Source: UBA3839 sp902776985 (GTDB lineage Bacteria > Bacteroidota > Bacteroidia > Bacteroidales > Bacteroidaceae). From it: a stretch of DNA of 64,000 nucleotides. The notes below the pieces were generated by a model that was not told the origin of the DNA, ran no database searches, and saw nothing but the letters and a program-made list of their open reading frames with translations. The stretch is from NCBI GenBank assembly GCA_902776985.1, contig CACYSD010000006.1, positions 21,359 through 85,358 of the forward strand, written 5' to 3'. The translations under genes were made by a program, and so were the position numbers. This document shows, one piece after another, positions 27,509-34,255 of this stretch; the first letter of the stretch is position 1; each line of letters begins with the position of its first letter.

Positions 27509-27769
27509 ATGGCACATAAGAAAGGTGTAGGTAGTTCAAAGAACGGTCGCGAGTCACATAGCAAACGACTCGGTATTAAACTCTTCGGAGGTCAATTCGC
27601 AAAAGCAGGTAACATCATCGTACGTCAGCGTGGAACTAAGCACTATGCAGGCAAGAATGTCGGTATGGGTAGCGACCACACACTCTATGCACTTGTTGAC
27701 GGAACTATTACATTCAAGCGTGGACGTTTGAATCGTAGCACTGTAAGCGTTGAACCTATCGCAGAGTAA
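27509..27769 (+). CDS. rpmA: 50S ribosomal protein L27 (bL27)
   Basis: 86 residues starting MAHKKGVGSSKNGRESHSK, the conserved N-terminus that reaches the peptidyl-transferase centre. It lacks the N-terminal extension that Firmicutes cleave. It lies 23 nt after rplU. Confidence 0.97.
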   Translation: MAHKKGVGSSKNGRESHSKRLGIKLFGGQFAKAGNIIVRQRGTKHYAGKNVGMGSDHTLYALVDGTITFKRGRLNRSTVSVEPIAE

Positions 27770-27803
27770 GAGAGATAAATAACACAGTTAGAAACAAGTA
27801 ATT

Positions 27804-27880
27804 AATGAAGAGTGAAGAATGAAGAGTGAAGAATGCATTTTACATTAAGCATTCAACATTCAACATTCAACATTCAACTA
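27804..27880. repeat. tandem GAAGAGTGAAGAAT and CATTCAA repeats before rpmB
   Basis: Two copies of GAAGAGTGAAGAAT are followed by four tandem CATTCAA heptamers ending about 11 nt before the rpmB start. Here the GAAGAGTGAAGA element lies on the coding strand, opposite to its orientation before era and the AddA-like gene. Confidence 0.6.
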
Positions 27881-27889
27881 TATAGAATC

Positions 27890-28150
27890 ATGGCAAAAGC
27901 TTGTCAAATCACAGGAAAGACATCAATGATAGGAAACAATGTTTCCCACTCTTTGCGTCGTACTAAGCGCACATTCAATGTCAACTTATTCACCAAGAAA
28001 TTCTACTATGTAGAAGAGGATTGCTGGATTGTACTCAAGGTCAGCGCTGCTGGTCTTCGTATCATCAACCGCATCGGTCTTGACGCTGCACTCAAGCAGG
28101 CTGTAGCAAAAGGTCACACAGCTTGGGAAGACATCGAAATCATTGGTTAA
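27890..28150 (+). CDS. rpmB: 50S ribosomal protein L28 (bL28)
   Basis: 86 residues from the ATG at 27890 (MAKACQITGKTSMIGNNVSH). The frame is open for 19 more codons upstream but those are the CATTCAA repeats. The conserved GLRIINRIGLDAAL is present. Confidence 0.96.
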   Translation: MAKACQITGKTSMIGNNVSHSLRRTKRTFNVNLFTKKFYYVEEDCWIVLKVSAAGLRIINRIGLDAALKQAVAKGHTAWEDIEIIG

Positions 28151-28156
28151 TTAACA

Positions 28157-28236
28157 AATTAAAGAATCAAGAACTTAAGATTTTAAGACTCAAAACTTAA
28201 GAACTTAAAAACTTAAGAACTTAAAAACTTATAATT
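28157..28236 (+). repeat. AAGAACTTAAAAACTT leader repeats before rpmG
   Basis: Five imperfect copies of the AAGAACTTAAAAACTT type run up to the rpmG start. The same sequence, on the coding strand, precedes GH43, parB and the SUI1 gene. Confidence 0.6.
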
Positions 28237-28425
28237 ATGGCTAAGAAAGCTAAAGGTAACAGAGTGCAGGTAATTCTCGAATGCACAGAGATGAAGGAGA
28301 GCGGTCTGCCAGGCACATCTCGTTACATCACAACAAAAAACCGCAAGAACACTCCAGACCGTATGGAGCTTAAGAAATATAACCCAATCCTCAAGCGCGT
28401 AACAGTGCACAAGGAAATCAAGTAA
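28237..28425 (+). CDS. rpmG: 50S ribosomal protein L33 (bL33)
   Basis: 62 residues, MAKKAKGNRVQVILECTEMK... ending KYNPILKRVTVHKEIK. It has a single Cys, so it is the zinc-independent (C-minus) form. It is followed 12 nt later by the DUF4295 gene, a pairing typical of Bacteroidota. Confidence 0.95.
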   Translation: MAKKAKGNRVQVILECTEMKESGLPGTSRYITTKNRKNTPDRMELKKYNPILKRVTVHKEIK

Positions 28426-28437
28426 TAACAATAAGAT

Positions 28438-28590
28438 ATGGCAAAGAAAACAGTCGCTACTCTCCAGAACAAGGACGGTCGCTCTTTCACTAAAGTCATT
28501 CGTATGTTCAAGTCACCTAAGACTGGTGCTTACGCATTCGAAGAGAAGATGGTTCCAGCTGAATCAGTTAAGGACTATCTGAAGAAGTAA
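28438..28590 (+). CDS. DUF4295 family protein, Bacteroidota-specific ribosomal protein (bL38)
   Basis: 50 residues (MAKKTVATLQNKDGRSFTKV...ESVKDYLKK), basic, too short for most gene finders. It follows rpmG closely. I recall that a protein of this type and position was seen in the Flavobacterium johnsoniae ribosome structure and named bL38; that link is from memory and unchecked. It is the last gene before a strong terminator, so it ends the ribosomal-protein run. Confidence 0.88.
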   Translation: MAKKTVATLQNKDGRSFTKVIRMFKSPKTGAYAFEEKMVPAESVKDYLKK

Positions 28591-28639
28591 TTTGATTCGC
28601 ACTCAATTCCACACTCTGCGTGTGGTCTTAATCCATACG

Positions 28640-28680
28640 ACACTCCCGATGAACAGAACATCGGGAGTGTTTTTTTGTTT
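28640..28680 (+). terminator. rho-independent terminator after DUF4295
   Basis: Arms ACACTCCCGATG and CATCGGGAGTGT around AACAGAA, followed by a run of seven T. Confidence 0.95.
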
Positions 28681-28687
28681 TTCTTTT

Positions 28688-28718
28688 TTGGTCAATTGAA
28701 GTAATTAGCATAAATTTG
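28688..28718 (+). promoter_or_regulatory. promoter of the AraC-type membrane regulator
   Basis: TTG (28688-28690), 20 nt, TAAATTTG (28711-28718). A second -7-like TAGTTTTG lies at 28735-28742. Either fits a start codon at 28761. Confidence 0.5.
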
Positions 28719-28760
28719 TAACAACTTCATAATGTAGTTTTGTAATTCGCATATTACTCA

Positions 28761-30332
28761 ATGACCAGATTACTTTTTTTCATATATTTCATCCTTTACT
28801 CTTCATTTTTCACTCTTCATTCATCTGCCCTACCCTTTTTCAAGCAATGGACTGTGGACGACGGATTGCTCAATAATCAGATTCTGACCATAACTCAGAT
28901 GAACTATGGGCAGACTCTGGTGCGTGGAGATTCATGTTTCAGCATCTTCAAGGACGGAAGTTGTATTGTCACATACAAATGTCCATCGGATAAGGCAAAG
29001 CAAATTAAGAATTTCCACGGCGGCTATCTTACTTATGTTGACAACGAAAACCATGTATGGATTAAGCAATGGGAAGCGTGCTGGTGTTTCGACTTAACCA
29101 AAAAGAGATTTGTAGATTTGTCATCCGTCAGTCTTGATGATGTTTACACAGATCATTACGGTAATTGCTGGCAGTTGGCAGACTCCGTTCTTACTGGAAC
29201 ATACGCAGGAAGAAAGCTGCAAATCGATGTTCACGGATGGAATTCAGAGATTCGTCACACAGAGACTGACAATGACTGTTTCTTGTACATTTTTGACGAA
29301 GACGGACTGATTCGCTGCTACGACACTAAGACTTGCAAGCTGATTTACGAGCGAAGAGCCTACCCTTTGGAAGAGAAAGAGAAAAAGCCACTTTCTTCCT
29401 CAGCTTTTGCAATAGGTCCTGACAGCGCATTCTATCAGTTGCAGAACCAAGGACGAAGCATATTCCTGAAGTTTGATACTCATACACGCACTTGGAGCAC
29501 GATATTCGACACCTACGACAAACGAGGGTTCCATTCTCTCTGCCTACCCGACTCTACTACAGCAATAATCGGCTGTAGCGCAGGCGTGTGGTTCATAGAC
29601 CTGAAGTCGGGCAACATGACTCTCTCTACCGATATTCCGCTACAAGGCGGTGACACCCTGCACACAGGAATTAATGCCGTTGCCAATGACGGACATGGAG
29701 GTCTTTGGCTCGGCACCTACGGCAACGGGCTGCTTCATGCCGACACCTGGCAGGATATTCCATCGCGCGTACAATATTATATAATGTATCTGTTGGGAGC
29801 CATCCTCTGCATAGTTCTGATTGGCTGGTGGTACACCCGCCGCAAGCGTAACCAACGGGAAGCGCAACTCATGGAACGGATTCGTGAACTGATGCAGTCA
29901 GTCAAAAGCACTACTGAAGACAGATCTGTTTCAGTACCAAAGGACACTTCCGACGAATCTCTTGCAAATAAAGAGCAGGAAGACACCGACACACTGTCCG
30001 AAGACGACCGATTATTTATCCAGAAAGCCACAGCATTGGTCGAACAAAACATCAACTCCATGCATGGCTACAACGTAGATGAACTGGCACGCGACATGGC
30101 TATGGAGCGCACCGGTCTTTATCGTCACCTCACACGAATCATCAAGCAATCGCCTTCAGCATTCATACATGGAATCCGTATGGAGCGAGCCGACAACTTG
30201 CTGCGAACCACCAATATGTCAATTACAGATATTGCAGAAAAACTCGGTTTCTCCACACCAAGCTACTTCACTAAGTGCTATAAAAGCTATTACGGAGTCA
30301 AACCATCGGAAATCCAGCGTGACAACCAATAA
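28761..30332 (+). CDS. membrane-anchored AraC-family regulator with sensor propeller (no kinase)
   Basis: 523 residues. A signal-anchor start (LLFFIYFILYSSFF) leads to about 320 periplasmic residues. Their openings WTVDDGLLNNQILTITQ and AVANDGHGGLWLGTYGNGL are the beta-propeller repeats seen in hybrid two-component sensors of Bacteroides. One transmembrane helix follows (about 339-359, YYIMYLLGAILCIVLIGWWY), then a short charged linker, then two AraC helix-turn-helix units at about 425-520 (NVDELARDMAMERTGLYRHL and SITDIAEKLGFSTPSYF). Histidine kinase and receiver domains are missing, so ligand binding would have to pass directly to the DNA-binding part. Part of the signal segment is encoded by dispersed TTCACTCTTCATT repeats. 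Target genes are unknown. Confidence 0.87.
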   Translation: MTRLLFFIYFILYSSFFTLHSSALPFFKQWTVDDGLLNNQILTITQMNYGQTLVRGDSCFSIFKDGSCIVTYKCPSDKAKQIKNFHGGYLTYVDNENHVWIKQWEACWCFDLTKKRFVDLSSVSLDDVYTDHYGNCWQLADSVLTGTYAGRKLQIDVHGWNSEIRHTETDNDCFLYIFDEDGLIRCYDTKTCKLIYERRAYPLEEKEKKPLSSSAFAIGPDSAFYQLQNQGRSIFLKFDTHTRTWSTIFDTYDKRGFHSLCLPDSTTAIIGCSAGVWFIDLKSGNMTLSTDIPLQGGDTLHTGINAVANDGHGGLWLGTYGNGLLHADTWQDIPSRVQYYIMYLLGAILCIVLIGWWYTRRKRNQREAQLMERIRELMQSVKSTTEDRSVSVPKDTSDESLANKEQEDTDTLSEDDRLFIQKATALVEQNINSMHGYNVDELARDMAMERTGLYRHLTRIIKQSPSAFIHGIRMERADNLLRTTNMSITDIAEKLGFSTPSYFTKCYKSYYGVKPSEIQRDNQ

Positions 30333-30442
30333 AACAGCCACAAGCACCCAAGTGCCATGTGATTCACGTTTTTAGCATAAGAGTTACCATCTGCAAAGAC
30401 CTGATAGTCAGCGAGAAATTTTGATGAAAAATATTCTCGTTC

Positions 30443-30562
30443 CATCAATAGTTTGATGTCGTGGCATCAAACTATTGATTTGCTGACATCAAATAATTGA
30501 TGACGAAGCATCAACTTTTTGATGACTAATCATCAAATTCTTGATGCCGAACCATCAAATCC
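30443..30562. repeat. 22-bp-period array of interrupted palindromes CATCAA-N4-TTGATG
   Basis: Five full units begin at 30443, 30465, 30487, 30509 and 30531, with a sixth half-unit at 30553. Each is CATCAA, four variable bases, TTGATG (one unit TTGATT), then a six-base spacer often like xCGAAx. The spacing is exactly 22 bp, about two helical turns. The array lies in the 629-nt gap between the AraC-type gene and the transposase gene. Confidence 0.9.
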
Positions 30563-30629
30563 ACATCATCATCTTCCCATGCATATAGCACCGCCCTGAA
30601 GCGCTATAATTACGGTTTTCGTAACTAAA

Positions 30630-30735
30630 GGACACTGTGGAGGTAACTAATTTACACTGTGGAGAAAAAATATTTTCACCACAGTGTTTTTTTAATTATA
30701 CTGTGGTGTTTTTCTGAAAACACCACAGTCATTTT
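30630..30735. repeat. two hairpins built on ACTGTGG/CCACAGT
   Basis: Hairpin one (30654-30687) has 9-bp arms ACACTGTGG/CCACAGTGT plus an inner GAAAA/TTTTC and a T-run behind it. Hairpin two (30700-30729) has perfect 13-bp arms ACTGTGGTGTTTT with a TCTG loop and then T-rich sequence. A further single ACACTGTGGAG lies at 30632. On the plus strand each could act as a terminator for read-through from the AraC-type gene. Confidence 0.75.
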
Positions 30736-30860
30736 TTGAAAACACTTAAGTGGTAGCATAACCAGCAGATTATCAATTACTTTCAAAAGCACATTTTTGC
30801 CAAAATCCATTCTTTACGACTAATTGGCATCATCAGAAATTAACACAAATCCAAGAAAAG

Positions 30861-30917
30861 GTTAAATAATTTAACAAAAAGACATTGGTGCCCATAAAAA
30901 TAAAAACGCTATCTTTG
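30861..30917 (+). promoter_or_regulatory. promoter region of the transposase gene with upstream palindrome
   Basis: A perfect 15-bp palindrome GTTAAATAATTTAAC (30861-30875) lies just before a possible -33 TTG (30885-30887); TATCTTTG (30910-30917) is the -7 box. The 22-nt spacer is long, so promoter strength may depend on a factor at the palindrome. Confidence 0.45.
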
Positions 30918-30961
30918 TGGACAAGGATTAAAGATATAACAAAAAAACGGTAATAGGAGAT

Positions 30962-32110
30962 ATGTCAACACAGGAAAAATGGAAATGGCAAGAGCCGGGC
31001 ACTACGTGGAAAGGTGCAGGGCTATACCATATCACATTGACGGTTACGGATCGACAACCTGTGTTGGGCAAACTGATTACACCTAATGGGGATCCGACAA
31101 AAGCATGGGTGATGCGCTCGCCTTTTGGCGATTCACTGGTGGACGTGCTGATGTCTATACCTATGTTGCATCCCGAGGTGCAGGTTCTGCATTTCTGCCT
31201 GATGCCTGATCATCTGCATGCTGTGCTGTATGTGCGCCGCACTATGCCTAAAGGCATCGGGGCTTTGGCCAGAGGTTTCTGGCAGGCAGTAAAGAAACTG
31301 GGACGTGCCTGCACGGCCTCGTCGTCCTTCATGGTTCCACCTTCTTGCTTTAACCCGAATGACATTCGGAAGAATAACGGAGAAGAGAGCCAAAGCCATA
31401 GGCTACAACTCAAAGCAGAGAGCCGAAAACTTCAGGAACTCGCAGCCTCCCTACTTGGCAAAATGGGAGAAGATGATTATTACCGCCTTTCACCTATATT
31501 CACAGAGATGCCATTCATACGGCCAATGGCTCGCTACTCTCAACTGCCTAATACCATCCGTTATATTGATATGAACCCGCAACGCTTGGCCACTAAAAGG
31601 ATTAAGCCTGGATTTTTCCGGGTTCAGCAGAATATTACTATAGGCAATCGCAGCTATGATGGTGTGGGCAATGTGGCTTTACTAATGGAGAAACATTATG
31701 ACACGGTGCACGTAAGGCACGAGATGGTGGAATTGGCTGCACATGGAGACAACAATCGCTTACGCAACTACAAGAATTCATGTGTTCTTAAAGCTCGAGA
31801 AGGAACTGTGCTGGTATCGCCGTTCATTTCTCCGGATGAAAAACAAGTAATGCATGTATTGCTCAAAGAACAGCGGCCATTTATCTTGCTGACTGATAAT
31901 GGTTTTCGCGATTACTACAAACCTTCAGACTTTCTTTTCGACGCCTGTGCCGAAGGTCGTTTGCTGATTCTTAGCCCCTGGCCGTATGACGAAGGGAAAA
32001 GGCACATCAGCCGTGCTGACTGCGTTGCGCTAAACTCAATGGCTGAAGAAATCTGCAATGCGCTAAGAAGAGATGACCACGAAGGACTAAGAAGAGATGA
32101 TCCCGAATAA
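30962..32110 (+). CDS. REP-associated tyrosine transposase-like protein (Y1_Tnp/RAYT)
   Basis: 382 residues. The HUH motif is HFCLMPDHLHAVLYV (His84 and His86) and the nucleophile is probably Tyr201 in NTIRYIDMNPQRLA, as in IS200/IS605 and RAYT proteins. These enzymes cut single-stranded DNA at hairpins. Residues 117-165 look like a poorly conserved insertion; it includes NPNDIRK, encoded by the palindrome CCGAATGACATTCGG (31355-31369). The C-terminal 130 residues (LVSPFISPDEKQVMHVLLKE...GRLLILSPWPYD) form an extra domain whose pattern recalls SLOG/DprA-like Rossmann folds, a weak guess. The final codons lie in a tandem repeat array. No flanking transposon ends were found, which favours a domesticated RAYT over an insertion sequence. 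Confidence 0.82.
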   Translation: MSTQEKWKWQEPGTTWKGAGLYHITLTVTDRQPVLGKLITPNGDPTKAWVMRSPFGDSLVDVLMSIPMLHPEVQVLHFCLMPDHLHAVLYVRRTMPKGIGALARGFWQAVKKLGRACTASSSFMVPPSCFNPNDIRKNNGEESQSHRLQLKAESRKLQELAASLLGKMGEDDYYRLSPIFTEMPFIRPMARYSQLPNTIRYIDMNPQRLATKRIKPGFFRVQQNITIGNRSYDGVGNVALLMEKHYDTVHVRHEMVELAAHGDNNRLRNYKNSCVLKAREGTVLVSPFISPDEKQVMHVLLKEQRPFILLTDNGFRDYYKPSDFLFDACAEGRLLILSPWPYDEGKRHISRADCVALNSMAEEICNALRRDDHEGLRRDDPE

Positions 32111-32215
32111 CTAAGAAGAGATTAACCCGAATAACATTCGGGAGAAAAACAAAGAAGAGAAAAAGCAAAGAAGAGAAAAGCTAAGAAGAGAAAAGCTAAG
32201 AAGAGAAACGGTGAA
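32063..32215 (+). repeat. tandem CTAAGAAGAGA array spanning the transposase stop codon
   Basis: Units starting CTAAGAAGAGAT lie at 32063, 32087 and 32111 (24-bp period); then CAAAGAAGAGAA at 32150 and 32166 and CTAAGAAGAGAA at 32181 and 32196 (15-16-bp period). A palindrome CCCGAATAACATTCGGG (32126-32142) interrupts the array. The first two units are translated as LRRDDHEG and LRRDDPE at the protein's end. Confidence 0.8.
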
Positions 32216-32223
32216 GAGATGGC

Positions 32224-33018
32224 TCACAGGCTCACTACTTGGTCGAATTCCTCATTGACTTCAAGCATCCACTGGGGGAGTTTGGCCTTGGCATTGGCTA
32301 TTAGCTCTTCGGGCATGAACTTGTAGAAAGCATAAGCGATAGGGCCGGAAATGGCTCCGAGGGTGTCGGAATCGCCACCAAGAGCGATGGCGAGTTTCAG
32401 GCAGTCTTCGTAGTCCTTGCTTTCAAGGAAGCAGATAAGTGCGGCTGGTATGGTTTGCTGGCAGGTTTCGTCGAATCGATATCCGGGTTTTATCTCTTCG
32501 TATGACAATTCTGCCCATGACGGGTAGTATTCCTTGAGTACTTGTTTGCGGATGTAGTCCTTGTCCTTTCCCTGCATGCCATAGAAGATCGCCAGAGCGG
32601 TAGCCACTGCTCCTTTGATACCTTCAGGATGGTTGTGTGTGGGAAGAGCAGTTCTCGTCGCAAGTTCTATACACTCGTCCTTTGTCTTTGCCATAAATCC
32701 GGCTGCAGACACACGCATTCCGCTACCGTTTCCGAAGGAATTATATGGCGGGCGGATTTCCCTTGCAATGAGCCATTGTGCGAATCTGCCTCCGAAACCA
32801 CGGTCAAAGTCTGCACGACAACGTATCCAAAGTGATTTGGCCATATCTATATTATGCAGAAGTGCATCAGCACAGGCAAATGTGCAGACGGTATCGTCTG
32901 TATAGGTGTTAGTAGGAAGCAGCAGGTTCACTTCATCATAGTTCTTTGTACGGCCTCCAAATTCATAGGGCTGACCGCCTATATCTCCTATGGCGGCACT
33001 TAATAACATGTTCTTCAT
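32224..33018 (-). CDS. ADP-ribosylglycohydrolase family protein
   Basis: 264 residues, ARH fold. The binuclear Mg site motifs are YTDDT (39-43) and GGDSDTLGAISG near residue 222. Members remove ADP-ribose from proteins or nucleic acids or hydrolyse related compounds. The start MKNMLLSAAIGDIGGQPYEF is typical. Its leader is the 76-bp tandem repeat array, beyond which lies a NUDIX gene on the same strand; a link through ADP-ribose is plausible but inferred. Confidence 0.9.
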   Translation of the reverse strand: MKNMLLSAAIGDIGGQPYEFGGRTKNYDEVNLLLPTNTYTDDTVCTFACADALLHNIDMAKSLWIRCRADFDRGFGGRFAQWLIAREIRPPYNSFGNGSGMRVSAAGFMAKTKDECIELATRTALPTHNHPEGIKGAVATALAIFYGMQGKDKDYIRKQVLKEYYPSWAELSYEEIKPGYRFDETCQQTIPAALICFLESKDYEDCLKLAIALGGDSDTLGAISGPIAYAFYKFMPEELIANAKAKLPQWMLEVNEEFDQVVSL

Positions 33019-33036
33019 TGTTGTTTCCTTTCTTTT

Positions 33037-33391
33037 AAAAAATTAACTTTGTTTATTTTAGGCGGCGTCTCAGCATAGCTCAAATGTATTTTAGCTCTGC
33101 ATTCAACTATTTTAAAAATTAACTTCGTTGATTTTAGCTCTGCATTCAACCTTTTTAAAATTAACTTCGTTTATTTTAGGCGGCGTCTCAGCATAGCTCA
33201 AATGTATTTTAGCTCTGCATTCAACTTTTTTTAAAAATTAACTTCGTTGATTATAGGCGGCGTCTCAGCATAGCTCAAATGTATTTTAGCTCTGCATTCA
33301 ACTTGCACTAAAATTAACTTCGTTGATTTTAGGCGGCGTCTCAGCATAGCTCAAATGTATTTTAGCTCTGCATTCAACTTGCACTAAAATT
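33037..33391. repeat. 76-bp tandem repeat array
   Basis: Units counted from TTAACTT(C/T)G start at 33043, 33119, 33161, 33238 and 33314, giving periods of 76, 42, 77 and 76. The 42-bp unit lacks 34 bp between two ATTTTAG copies, as slippage would produce. Each full unit contains AAATTAAC-TTC-GTTGATTT (inverted repeat), GGCGGCGTCTCAGCATAGC and, on the minus strand, TACATTTG, which matches the -7 consensus (33081, 33199, 33276, 33352). The array fills the gap between the NUDIX stop and the ADP-ribosylglycohydrolase start. Confidence 0.92.
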
Positions 33392-34076
33392 CCAGGCGGA
33401 ATCCTTTTTGTTTGAGTTCGTTGTAACTTTCCATATTGAAGCGGTAGAGGTTTGCCTCGCGCTTGGGTGTAGGCCATACGGTTTCTTCCAGTTGTGTGAG
33501 TATATTGAAATGCAACATTTTCTTGGAAAAGTTTGCACGGTCGAAATGCACATCGAGAATAGCCTCGTAGAGATTCTGCAATTCCCGCATTGTGAATTTC
33601 TCTGGAAGGAGTTCAAAACCGATTGGCTCAAAGTGGATACGTTCGCGAAGACGTTTCAACGCCTCTCTCAGTATGCGGTCGTGATCAAATGCCAGTTGCG
33701 GAACTTCGTCCAACGCAAACCAAGCAGCCTGAGCAGCGTCATCCCCTCCCTTCACTTCCTGTATGCGTACTAAAGCAAAATAAGCGACAGTAATAATCCG
33801 TTCGCGAGGGTCACGTTGTGGATCGCTGAAGGTATGGAACTGCTCAATATAAGCTGTGGAAAGCCCCGTCTCTTCTTTCAGTTCCCTCAAAGCACCTTCC
33901 TCGCACGATTCATTCATGTTGACGAAACCGCCAGGGAAAGCCCATTTGCCTTTGTAGGGTTCTATTCCTCTCTCAATGAGTAGCACCTTCAGTTTAATGC
34001 CATCGAAACCGAAGATAACACAGTCAGCAGTTACCGCTGGATGAGGATACTTGTAACAGAAATTCTTCTCTTCCAT
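33384..34076 (-). CDS. NUDIX hydrolase with C-terminal winged-helix (NrtR-like)
   Basis: 230 residues. The NUDIX box is complete at 50-72: GGFVNMNESCEEG followed by ALRELKEETGL, so hydrolysis of an ADP-ribose-type or nucleotide substrate is possible. The C-terminal 80 residues (FTMRELQNLYEAILDVHFDRANFSKKML) match the winged-helix part of NrtR-like regulators, which fuse a NUDIX sensor to a DNA-binding domain. Two operator-like palindromes flank its promoter, supporting autoregulation. Its stop codon lies inside the first bases of the 76-bp repeat array. It could be enzyme, regulator or both. Confidence 0.87.
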   Translation of the reverse strand: MEEKNFCYKYPHPAVTADCVIFGFDGIKLKVLLIERGIEPYKGKWAFPGGFVNMNESCEEGALRELKEETGLSTAYIEQFHTFSDPQRDPRERIITVAYFALVRIQEVKGGDDAAQAAWFALDEVPQLAFDHDRILREALKRLRERIHFEPIGFELLPEKFTMRELQNLYEAILDVHFDRANFSKKMLHFNILTQLEETVWPTPKREANLYRFNMESYNELKQKGFRLEF

Positions 34077-34084
34077 ATATTCTT

Positions 34085-34099
34085 GTGTAAGTTTTACAC
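34085..34099. promoter_or_regulatory. operator-like palindrome GTGTAA-GTT-TTACAC (site 1)
   Basis: A perfect 6-3-6 palindrome 9 nt before the NUDIX start, just downstream of its -7 box, where a bound protein would block transcription. Confidence 0.6.
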
Positions 34100-34101
34100 C
34101 G

Positions 34102-34109
34102 CAAAATTA
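34102..34109 (-). promoter_or_regulatory. -7 box of the NUDIX gene
   Basis: TAATTTTG on the minus strand, between the two palindromes. No clear -33 half. Confidence 0.4.
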
Positions 34110-34139
34110 CAATATATATACGAACTGACGAAATAATTT

Positions 34140-34154
34140 AGGTAAAATTTACAC
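34140..34154. promoter_or_regulatory. operator-like palindrome AGGTAA-AAT-TTACAC (site 2)
   Basis: Same pattern as site 1 with two mismatched arm bases. The wider sequences TCTTGTGTAAGTTTTAC and GTAAAATTTACACAAGA form a 17-bp inverted repeat with one mismatch between the two sites, centres 55 bp apart. Confidence 0.55.
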
Positions 34155-34199
34155 AAGAAGGCTTTTTAAGCATATTTTTGCATTTTTTCTGATTTTTTG

Positions 34200-34229
34200 T
34201 TTGTATTAACTTTTTTCTAATTATATTTG
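34200..34229 (+). promoter_or_regulatory. promoter of the DUF4492-cydAB operon
   Basis: TTTG (34200-34203), 18 nt, TATATTTG (34222-34229), 26 nt before the DUF4492 start. Confidence 0.65.
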
Positions 34230-34255
34230 CAATTTATTGTGATACAAAATGAAAT

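Noticed and set aside
30443..30562. CRISPR array
   Set aside because: The period is only 22 bp, the repeats are short palindromes with 4- and 6-base variable parts, and no cas genes are present.
30962..32110. Complete IS200/IS605 insertion sequence
   Set aside because: No TnpB gene and no paired subterminal hairpins with clear ends; the extra C-terminal domain fits a RAYT-like gene better.
33037..33391. CRISPR or coding tandem repeat
   Set aside because: Whole 76-bp units are alike, so there are no unique spacers, and stops occur in all frames.
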